A stretch of DNA of 19,107 bases from UBA2883 sp050873965 (lineage in GTDB: Bacteria; Cyanobacteriota; Vampirovibrionia; Gastranaerophilales; Gastranaerophilaceae). The stretch lies in NCBI GenBank assembly GCA_050873965.1, contig JBNMJS010000031.1, forward strand, positions 1 through 19,107. Reading direction: 5' to 3'. Below, in pieces: positions 1 to 5,796 of this stretch. Position 1 is the first letter of the stretch. The number at the start of each line of letters is the position of its first letter. The notes beneath the pieces are model-generated. The model searched no databases. It saw only the letters and a list, made by a program, of their open reading frames with translations, and was not told the origin of the DNA. A program made the position numbers and the translations under genes.

Positions 1-16
1 CCGAGAGTTTCTTTGT

Positions 17-48
17 GCAACGTTTCTTTGCGGTCAAAGAAATGTTGC
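17..48. repeat. 14-bp inverted repeat (strong hairpin)
   Basis: Positions 17-30 pair with 35-48 over 14 bp with a single G-T wobble, leaving a 4-base loop (CGGT). The 9-mer GTTTCTTTG of the left arm also occurs just upstream at 7-15, as a direct repeat. No T tract follows on either strand, so this is not a clear intrinsic terminator. It could be the end of an upstream gene's terminator region or a dispersed repeat element; the window starts too close to tell. Confidence 0.5.
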
Positions 49-108
49 GAAATAATTTAACAAATTAAATTTATTAACAATATAAAAAAGAAATATGGAA
101 TAATTTTA

Positions 109-140
109 TTGCCATTATGGCTAGGGTGATTATGTATAAT
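109..140 (+). promoter_or_regulatory. Possible promoter of the cysteine-rich protein gene
   Basis: A perfect TATAAT lies at 135-140 and a TTGCCA at 109-114, but the 20-bp spacer is long. A small imperfect palindrome (GCCAT-T-ATGGC, 111-121) overlaps the -35 side and could be an operator. Transcription from here would give a leader of about 74 nt before the start codon at 221. Weak evidence apart from the -10. Confidence 0.35.
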
Positions 141-220
141 TGGGTTATAGTTTTTTTCTTAATCTTCAATAGAATAGATATGTTAAAACAAAGTTATTTA
201 AAACTTTAAAAGGAGAAATT

Positions 221-523
221 ATGAAAAAAACATTATTAGCTACAACATTGTTGCTTGCATTATCTGCAACAACATTAACTGCAGATGCATTTTGTTGGAG
301 AAATTTAAATCCTGCAAATTGGGGTACTTGTCCAAAATGTGAAAAAACAGCATCATGCAAATGTAAAAAACAAAAATGTACTCCACCTTGTGAAAAGAAA
401 GAAAAGGTTTGTCCAGAAGCAAAAACTTGTCCTTGTCAGCCTGAACAAAAAGCGACAACTTGTCCACAACCTGACAATTGTGATGCTTGTGACAAGTTAC
501 AACAAGAAACAGAGAGAAAATAA
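221..523 (+). CDS. Small secreted cysteine-rich protein, unknown function
   Basis: The protein has 100 residues and I do not recognise a named family. Residues 1-23 form a clear signal peptide (MKK start, Leu/Ala-rich core, likely cleavage after Ala-Asp-Ala). The mature part of about 77 residues contains 13 cysteines (25, 37, 40, 46, 48, 53, 57, 64, 70, 72, 81, 87, 90), several as CxC or CxxC, plus many Lys and Pro. Such spacing suits disulfides or metal binding, but no heme CxxCH motif is present. The start is well supported by AGGAG at 211-215, five bases before ATG. The gene stands alone: its own terminator follows at 549-579 and the next gene has its own promoter. It probably acts in the periplasm or outside the cell; function unknown. 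Confidence 0.75.
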   Translation: MKKTLLATTLLLALSATTLTADAFCWRNLNPANWGTCPKCEKTASCKCKKQKCTPPCEKKEKVCPEAKTCPCQPEQKATTCPQPDNCDACDKLQQETERK

Positions 524-548
524 AATATTTTTTGATATTTTATCGGTG

Positions 549-579
549 AACGACTACCTGTAATTTGGTAGTCGTTTTT
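549..579 (+). terminator. Rho-independent terminator
   Basis: Ten perfectly paired bases, AACGACTACC (549-558) with GGTAGTCGTT (567-576), close an 8-base loop and run into a short T tract. This ends transcription of the cysteine-rich gene. Confidence 0.9.
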
Positions 580-594
580 ATATATGTTCATAAA

Positions 595-624
595 TTGGAA
601 AAATATATTCATTTATGATACTAT
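595..624 (+). promoter_or_regulatory. Probable sigma-70 promoter of the NfnA/SudB-like gene
   Basis: TTGGAA (595-600), an 18-bp spacer and TACTAT (619-624) sit between the upstream terminator and the start codon at 657. A ribosome binding site (AAAGGA, about 8 bases before ATG) follows. Both boxes are imperfect, but the position is right for an independently transcribed gene. Confidence 0.5.
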
Positions 625-656
625 AAGTACAGTATTAAGAAAAAAGGATGTGAAAT

Positions 657-1493
657 ATGGGTTATAAAATTTTATCAAAAAAAGAATTATGTCCTAATCA
701 ATATGAAATTACTATTGATGCACCTTATGTTGTTAGAAATGCAAGAGCAGGACAGTTTATCATTTTTAGAGCAGAAGAAAATGGTGAAAGAGTTCCATTG
801 ACAATTGCTGATGTAAACAAAGAAACAGGTGCTTTAACATTAGTATTCATGGCTGTTGGATATTCTACAAAGAAATTAGCAGAATTGAATGTTGGTGATG
901 AACTTGTTGATTTAGTTGGACCATTAGGTAAACCAACCCATATTGAAAACTATGGTACAGCAATTTGTATCGCTGGTGGTTATGGTGCTGCTCCATGTTA
1001 TTTGATTGCTAAAGCACTTAAAGATGCTGGTAACAAAGTATATATGATTATGGGTGCTAGAACAAAAGATTTAATTTTCTGGCAAGACAAAATGAAAGAT
1101 GCTTGTACTGAATTATTTATCACAACTGATGATGGTTCATTAGGTATCAAGGGTTTTGGTACTGCTGTAATGAAAGACATTATGGATAAAGAAAAAGTTG
1201 ATTATGCTATTGCAGTTGGTCCTATGCCAATGATGAGGGCAGTCGCAGAATTGACTAGAGGTACTGGTATCAAGACAGAAGCATCTATGAACCCAATTAT
1301 GGTTGATGGTACTGGTATGTGTGGTGCTTGTCGTCTTACTGTTGGTGGTCAAACAAAATTCGCTTGTGTTGATGGCCCTGATTTTGATGCTCATGAAATC
1401 GATTTCGATGAAGTTATCAATAGAACTAGAATCTACAAAGACCAAGAAAAGAAACGTTGCGAAAGCTGTAATCTTTTAAAGGCTGCAAAGTAA
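657..1493 (+). CDS. NfnA/SudB-type ferredoxin-NAD(P)+ oxidoreductase subunit (FAD, [2Fe-2S])
   Basis: At 278 residues this matches the small subunit of NfnAB (NADH-dependent ferredoxin:NADP+ oxidoreductase) and sulfide dehydrogenase SudB, which moves electrons between NAD(H), FAD and ferredoxin in the cytoplasm of anaerobes. The FAD-binding part comes first (GQF at 32-34, RVPLTIAD at 45-52), then the nucleotide-binding glycine loop (AGGYGAAP, 106-113), then a C-terminal iron-sulfur motif DGTGMCGAC (217-225) with Cys237. Asp217, Cys222, Cys225 and Cys237 follow the Asp-Cys3 cluster pattern known for NfnA. A further CxxC (268, 271) lies near the C terminus. The usual large subunit (GltB-like NfnB/SudA) is not adjacent; the gene stands alone between two terminators. 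The NfnA versus SudB distinction cannot be made from sequence alone. Confidence 0.88.
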   Translation: MGYKILSKKELCPNQYEITIDAPYVVRNARAGQFIIFRAEENGERVPLTIADVNKETGALTLVFMAVGYSTKKLAELNVGDELVDLVGPLGKPTHIENYGTAICIAGGYGAAPCYLIAKALKDAGNKVYMIMGARTKDLIFWQDKMKDACTELFITTDDGSLGIKGFGTAVMKDIMDKEKVDYAIAVGPMPMMRAVAELTRGTGIKTEASMNPIMVDGTGMCGACRLTVGGQTKFACVDGPDFDAHEIDFDEVINRTRIYKDQEKKRCESCNLLKAAK

Positions 1494-1518
1494 TAAAATA
1501 AATTTTATATTTAATATT

Positions 1519-1555
1519 AAAAACGCACGGTATTATTTGTATCGTGTGTTTTTTG
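1519..1555 (+). terminator. Rho-independent terminator after the NfnA-like gene
   Basis: An 11-bp stem with two G-U pairs runs from about 1522-1532 (AACGCACGGTA) to 1540-1550 (TATCGTGTGTT), with a loop of about 7 bases and six consecutive T. It separates the oxidoreductase gene from the flagellar cluster. Confidence 0.8.
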
Positions 1556-1697
1556 TGTAGAATTGTAAACTCTGTAAAAAGTTTTTTTGACTAAATAAAA
1601 AACATCATTATATACATGAGCAAAGCCTCCGATACGTTTATTGGATGAATTCAAAAAGAAAAACTAACACAAATGGTTGAGATTTTTAATTAATCGT

Positions 1698-1724
1698 TAA
1701 TCTTATTTGAATTTATGCCGATAA
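1698..1724 (+). promoter_or_regulatory. Sigma-28 (FliA)-type promoter of the fliE cluster
   Basis: GCCGATAA at 1717-1724 is a perfect match to the -10 consensus of sigma-28 promoters. Eleven bases upstream lies TAATCTTA (1698-1705), a partial match to the TAAAGTTT -35 box. It sits 36 bases before the fliE start codon, so a leader of about 30 nt would carry the AGAAGG ribosome binding site. The rest of the 1494-1760 gap holds the terminator above, a small hairpin near 1628-1645 and no gene. Sigma-28 control of a flagellar operon is biologically sensible, but no FliA gene is visible here. Confidence 0.6.
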
Positions 1725-1760
1725 TAACTTCAACAAGACAGAAGGAAGAAGGTGTAAAAA

Positions 1761-2114
1761 ATGTCAAACGGTTTTGCAAGCGGATTTTATCCACATTATG
1801 ATTTAGCAGCACGTATTCAACATACGAAATTGGATACAGGTATGGTTGGTATGTACCCTGCAAGATTATCACGTATGGAAGAACCGGCTACAGTTGATTT
1901 TAAAGGCGTATTATCAGGCTTAGTTGAAAATTTTAATAAGGATTTGAATGCTCCAGATAATTTGTTAAAAGACGTTATGTCAGGTTCTGATGATGTAGAT
2001 ATTCACGATGTTATGACAGCGATGGCTAAAGCAGAAATTAATGTTAACGTTGCGACTCAAATTACTGGTAAAATCATTCAAACATACGATAAAATTATGC
2101 AGATACAGGTATAA
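1761..2114 (+). CDS. fliE: Flagellar hook-basal body protein FliE
   Basis: FliE is the small exported adaptor that joins the MS ring (FliF) to the flagellar rod. The 117 residues match its usual size. The C-terminal half carries the family pattern: a DVDIHDVMTAMAKAEI stretch (about 77-92), then an amphipathic helix ending in YDKIMQIQV at the very C terminus. The N-terminal 40 residues are less conserved and rich in Tyr and Arg. AGAAGG eight bases before ATG supports the start. fliE is the first gene of the cluster and fliF follows after 67 bases, the classic fliE-fliF order. Confidence 0.92.
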   Translation: MSNGFASGFYPHYDLAARIQHTKLDTGMVGMYPARLSRMEEPATVDFKGVLSGLVENFNKDLNAPDNLLKDVMSGSDDVDIHDVMTAMAKAEINVNVATQITGKIIQTYDKIMQIQV

Positions 2115-2181
2115 TATAGTATTACTACTATTGTGTACGGTAGCAAAAAAAATAATTTAAATACGTTAGGGTGTTGTAAAG

Positions 2182-3831
2182 ATGGATTTTAAAGCATTAT
2201 TAAATAACAAAAATTTCTTAATAGGAGCGTTGGCAGTCGGTGTCATATTATTTGCGTTGCTTATAACTATTGCTGTTGTGTCAACAGTAAATGCAAGCAA
2301 AGGTGGTGGACAAGTTGTTAAAGAAAAAATTATCAAAACTCCACTTGATTTGTTGACTACTGATAACCTTGGTAAAGCAATTGAAATTCAAGCATTGCTA
2401 GCAAGAGAAGGTATTACTGCTGAACGTAAACTTGATGGTACAAAATCTACAATCTACTTACCTAAATATACCCAAACTGAAAGAGATAGAGCACTTTTAG
2501 CAATTGTTAAAAGTGGTTTGATGGATCAAAATGTTGGTTTGGAAATGTTTGATAAAGGTGACTTTACTTCAACTAAAGAAGATAAAAAAATTCGTTTAGT
2601 TAGAGCAATAGATGGTGAACTTGCTCGTTTAATCAGAAAAATTCCTCCAATTGAGAATGCTTCTGTATTCGTTTCAATTCCAGAACAAACAATGTTCTCA
2701 TCTACTCAAAAACCAGTTACTGCTACTGTTCAAATTGATATGCCAAGTGGTGAAAAACTTGATGCATTCAAAGTTAAGGCAATTACAAACTTACTTATTG
2801 GTAGTGTTTCAGGTTTAACATCAGAAAACGTTGCAATTACTGATACAAACGGTAATGTTTATAACAGTATTATGTCACCAACTGATGAACAAGAAGAAAG
2901 AATGCGTGAAAACGATAAATATATGCAACAAAAGGTTAACGTTCAGTTAGATAGACTTGTTGGTAAAGGTAACTATACTGCAACAGTTAGTACATTCTTG
3001 AAACAAGCACCAACTGAAAAATTCACAACTTGGTATGATCCAAATTCAAAAACTTCATTAAATGAACAAACATTCCATGAAGGTTTAGGCGACCAAACGG
3101 CTGATAGTAACAAAAATACAAACGCAGTTAGTGTATATTTACCAAATGGTTTACCTGGTGGTGGTGCTGATTCATCACAAAACAGAAACTATTCAAGAAC
3201 TGCTAAAGAAACTCAATATGGTGTTTCTAAAATACAAACAAATGAATATATGAATTCAGGTACAATTGAAGATATTTCAATCGCTGTAACATTGGATAAA
3301 GCAGCACTTCCTCCAGATATTTCAATCGAAGAATTAAAGGAACTTATTGCACACGCAGCAAGTCCAAAAGCAAGCCCTGAAAATGTATCAATAGCATTTA
3401 ATGATTCAAATGATCCATATTTGGCTTCTGATAATCCAGAAAAATTACCAAAACCAGAAGAAACAGGTAACCCTTGGTGGTTGGCAGTTGCTCTAGTAGG
3501 TTTGAGTTTGATTATCGGTCACAGATTCGTTGTAAAACGTTTGCAAAGAATGAAAGATCAACACGAAGACGAAATGGAACTATTGAGAGAAAAATCAATG
3601 CAACAAGAACGTCAATTGCAAGATGTAAGTAGAAGAGCAGCAGATTTAATGGTACAACAAGATCAAATGCATCAAAATCTGTTAGATGAAATTCAAGCGA
3701 AAGGTTTATTACAACAACGAAATGTTGATATATCACCACTAAAAGATGCTCTTGCAGTATTGAAAGAAGAATTTGAAACTCTTGATGAAAATGAAAGTGC
3801 AGAAAAAATTAAGAGTTGGATTGAACAGTAA
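2182..3831 (+). CDS. fliF: Flagellar MS-ring protein FliF
   Basis: FliF forms the membrane-embedded MS ring on which the basal body, the switch and the export apparatus are built. The 549 residues fit the family. One membrane segment lies at about 13-35. The YscJ/FliF ring-building domain follows (about 44-225, with the conserved region around KIPPIENASVFVSIPEQ, 153-169). A long periplasmic part runs to about 428, and a second membrane segment at 431-449 (starts PWWLAVAL). The cytoplasmic tail has a coiled coil (about 452-505) and ends with an acidic helix (520-549, ESAEKIKSWIEQ) like the FliG-binding tail of other FliF proteins. The next gene encodes the FliG-like candidate partner. The ribosome binding site is weak (AGGGTG, about 10 bases upstream). 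Confidence 0.95.
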   Translation: MDFKALLNNKNFLIGALAVGVILFALLITIAVVSTVNASKGGGQVVKEKIIKTPLDLLTTDNLGKAIEIQALLAREGITAERKLDGTKSTIYLPKYTQTERDRALLAIVKSGLMDQNVGLEMFDKGDFTSTKEDKKIRLVRAIDGELARLIRKIPPIENASVFVSIPEQTMFSSTQKPVTATVQIDMPSGEKLDAFKVKAITNLLIGSVSGLTSENVAITDTNGNVYNSIMSPTDEQEERMRENDKYMQQKVNVQLDRLVGKGNYTATVSTFLKQAPTEKFTTWYDPNSKTSLNEQTFHEGLGDQTADSNKNTNAVSVYLPNGLPGGGADSSQNRNYSRTAKETQYGVSKIQTNEYMNSGTIEDISIAVTLDKAALPPDISIEELKELIAHAASPKASPENVSIAFNDSNDPYLASDNPEKLPKPEETGNPWWLAVALVGLSLIIGHRFVVKRLQRMKDQHEDEMELLREKSMQQERQLQDVSRRAADLMVQQDQMHQNLLDEIQAKGLLQQRNVDISPLKDALAVLKEEFETLDENESAEKIKSWIEQ

Positions 3832-3864
3832 TCAAGTTATAAAAACAAAATGTAAATATTAATT

Positions 3865-3937
3865 CAGAAAGTTGAAAATGAAAAATAATTATAGCAAAAT
3901 TAAGTTAGAAAGATTTTTATTATCAACTTTCTGTTTT
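3865..3937 (+). repeat. Long inverted repeat with T run between fliF and the fliG-like gene
   Basis: CAGAAAGTTGA (3865-3875) and TCAACTTTCTG (3923-3933) are perfect 11-bp inverted arms, followed at once by TTTT (3934-3937). The stem can extend inward with a mismatch and a bulge, since AAAAAT (3881-3886) pairs with ATTTTT (3913-3918), leaving a loop of about 26 bases. This could act as an intrinsic terminator or attenuator inside the flagellar operon, or shape the mRNA between fliF and the fliG-like gene. The next gene's ribosome binding site lies 19 bases downstream. Confidence 0.6.
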
Positions 3938-3967
3938 AAATAAAAAGGAAAATATAAGGAAAAGAAA

Positions 3968-5002
3968 TTGCCAATAGAAGGGTTTGATTATAAAGAATTT
4001 GCACAGATGATGTCATCACAGGCTGGGGAACTTGTTCCTAAGAACTTTAATGACATGCAACGCAATTATGTTGTAAAAACTCTTACTAATTTTACATTAC
4101 TTGCTGGTGAAGCAATTTCTAATGATACAAAGTTAAATTTTAATGCTGATCAGGCAGTTTTTGTAACACAGATTATTGCTGAATGGTCGTTCCACAAATC
4201 TATTGATTTGGTGCATTCTGGAATTATGCCGGAACATTGGGACGGTGTAATGCAGAAGATTGCATTTACAATTTTTGAAATTGCAAAACAAGCAATACAA
4301 AAAAATATTCCACAAGATAAAACTTTGCAATTGATTGAGCATCACGTTGATAAAACGTATAGAGATGCTATTGCAGATTTGGAAAAACGTGGTGTTATTT
4401 CATCTGAAATTTCGCAAAAAGCAGCAAGTCAATCAAACATTGATGATATGGCAAAACAAGTTCAGGAACAAGAAGAACGTGAACGTGCCCAACAGGCTGC
4501 TCAACAACAAGCACAACCACAGCAACCTATGCCACAAGGTGCTCCACCTCAACCTCAACAAATGGGTTCAATGACTTCTGAAGGTAGAGATTTAAAATTA
4601 AAATCTATTGCAATGGTTATTAAGTTGATTGATGCTAATAGAGCAGAAGAAGTTTTATCTAAATTCCCTCCTGAAATTGCTCAGGAGATTATGTCGTATG
4701 TAAATACTCCAAGACTTGAAGAACAAGTTGATATTAATTATGCATTGCAATGTCTTGAAAATTTGAAAGTTATTTTGCCTAAAAAACGAAAATTATCTCA
4801 AGATAATATCATTAGGGAAATGAATAAGATTTTTGATACTACAAGAATGGAAGATATTGAACAACTTGTTAAACCAGAACGTCCGTTCATTAAGCGTTTT
4901 ATCTCTCAAGCTTATGAGGGTGATTATTATCCTGCTGTACCTTTAAGAGTCGCAAAAATTATTGTAGGATATATTCAAGATAGTTGTAAAAATAATAATT
5001 AA
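3968..5002 (+). CDS. Divergent FliG-like flagellar switch protein
   Basis: The place between fliF and fliH is where fliG normally sits, so this 344-residue protein is the likely motor-switch (C-ring) protein. It is not a standard FliG. Residues 1-150 are helical and unlike the FliG N-terminal domain I know. A Gln/Pro/Ala-rich linker follows (about 160-205). Only about 210-245 resembles a FliG repeat helix pair (MVIKLIDANRAEEVLSKFPP, 216-235, then EIAQEIMSYV). I see no EHPQ motif of the middle domain and no charged torque helix of the usual kind at the C terminus. The start is TTG at 3968: AAGGA lies seven bases before it, an in-frame stop (TAA 3956-3958) lies upstream, and the first ATG is at 4007. 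It could instead be a lineage-specific C-ring protein with a true fliG elsewhere. Confidence 0.6.
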   Translation: MPIEGFDYKEFAQMMSSQAGELVPKNFNDMQRNYVVKTLTNFTLLAGEAISNDTKLNFNADQAVFVTQIIAEWSFHKSIDLVHSGIMPEHWDGVMQKIAFTIFEIAKQAIQKNIPQDKTLQLIEHHVDKTYRDAIADLEKRGVISSEISQKAASQSNIDDMAKQVQEQEERERAQQAAQQQAQPQQPMPQGAPPQPQQMGSMTSEGRDLKLKSIAMVIKLIDANRAEEVLSKFPPEIAQEIMSYVNTPRLEEQVDINYALQCLENLKVILPKKRKLSQDNIIREMNKIFDTTRMEDIEQLVKPERPFIKRFISQAYEGDYYPAVPLRVAKIIVGYIQDSCKNNN

Positions 5003-5021
5003 TATCCAACATTGTTAAGAA

Positions 5022-5051
5022 AGTGTATAATCTTTTCAAATAGTGTATAAT
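5022..5051 (+). promoter_or_regulatory. Tandem AGTGTATAAT elements before fliH (leaderless promoter)
   Basis: The 10-mer AGTGTATAAT occurs at 5022-5031 and again at 5042-5051, exactly 20 bp apart. Each contains a perfect TATAAT -10 box. The second box ends seven bases before the fliH ATG (5059), so transcription would begin at or next to the start codon. No Shine-Dalgarno sequence precedes that ATG. No good -35 box is visible for either copy. Confidence 0.5.
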
Positions 5052-5058
5052 ATCTAGT

Positions 5059-5796
5059 ATGATTATTAAGAGGAAGATTTCTAAAAAAACAGAAGAAGAA
5101 AGAAAAGCTGAGGAAGAGGCAAAGGCTGCCGCTCTTGCTGCTGAAGAAGAAGCAAAACAACAGGAAGAACAGAAGAAGAAAGAAGAAGAAATCAATCTTT
5201 TCGATATAGATAATATTGATTTTACTCAGCGTAAAGAAAGACGAACTGGTAATCGTAGAAGAGGTTATCGTCGTATAGATGATAGAAATTTGGTATCCAG
5301 AGCACAAGAAGAAGCAGTCCAAATTAAACAGAGTGCTTATCAAGAGGGATATTCTGCTGGTTTACAACAAGCAAATCAAGATTTGGCAAACTTTAGAAAT
5401 GTTTTAGGTGCTTTTATGGGTGCAGAAGAAAGAGTTTTTAATGAAGTTGCACCGAATGTTTTGGAATTAGCATTGGAAATTGCTAAAAAAATTATTAAAC
5501 ATGAGGTAAAAACAGACCCTCAGATAGTTCTTGATACAGTAATGGATGTAATTAGAAGTTTATCTAAAAATGAGCCTAAAATTGTATTACGAGTTAATCC
5601 AATTCAGGTTCAATATATAAAAGATACTTTACCTGAACAGATTCGATTGTTAGGTATGGATACGAAATTATCAATATTATCTGATGAGAACATAACAGAG
5701 GGCGGATGTATCATTCAAACTAATAATGGTTTGGTAGATGCAAGTGTAGAGGCACAATTGGATATTGTACAAACGGCATTGAGGAGCATTGAATAA
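5059..5796 (+). CDS. fliH: Flagellar export ATPase regulator FliH
   Basis: FliH binds and restrains the export ATPase FliI and links it to the C ring. The 245 residues fit the family: a highly charged Glu/Ala/Lys-rich coiled coil (about 8-45), a basic patch (about 57-72, RKERRTGNRRRG), the glycine-containing helix EGYSAGLQQA (about 95-104), then the conserved FliH/HrpE C-terminal domain (about 125-240: LELALEIAKKIIKHEV and the end SVEAQLDIVQTAL). The start at 5059 lacks a ribosome binding site and fits a leaderless transcript. The stop overlaps the next start by one base (TAATG at 5796), so flhA is translationally coupled. FliI, its normal partner, is not encoded in this window. Confidence 0.9.
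   Translation: MIIKRKISKKTEEERKAEEEAKAAALAAEEEAKQQEEQKKKEEEINLFDIDNIDFTQRKERRTGNRRRGYRRIDDRNLVSRAQEEAVQIKQSAYQEGYSAGLQQANQDLANFRNVLGAFMGAEERVFNEVAPNVLELALEIAKKIIKHEVKTDPQIVLDTVMDVIRSLSKNEPKIVLRVNPIQVQYIKDTLPEQIRLLGMDTKLSILSDENITEGGCIIQTNNGLVDASVEAQLDIVQTALRSIE

Noticed and set aside
1628..1635. TCCGATAC as a second sigma-28 -10 element
   Set aside because: Only six of eight bases match and no -35 box is found at 11 bp.
1618..1650. GCAAAGCCTCC resembles part of the c-di-GMP-I (GEMM) riboswitch, upstream of flagellar genes
   Set aside because: The required upstream part (GGGCAAACC-type segment and first stem) and the downstream receptor stem are missing, so the 11-base match is likely chance.
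2115..2181. ATAGTA/TACTAT hairpin between fliE and fliF as a terminator
   Set aside because: The stem is only 6 bp of A-T-rich pairs and no T run follows; the genes are probably co-transcribed.
4959..5343. Ser/Phe-rich open frames on the - strand
   Set aside because: They are antisense shadows of the Glu/Lys-rich fliH coding sequence; their composition is the complement of GAA/AAG codons.
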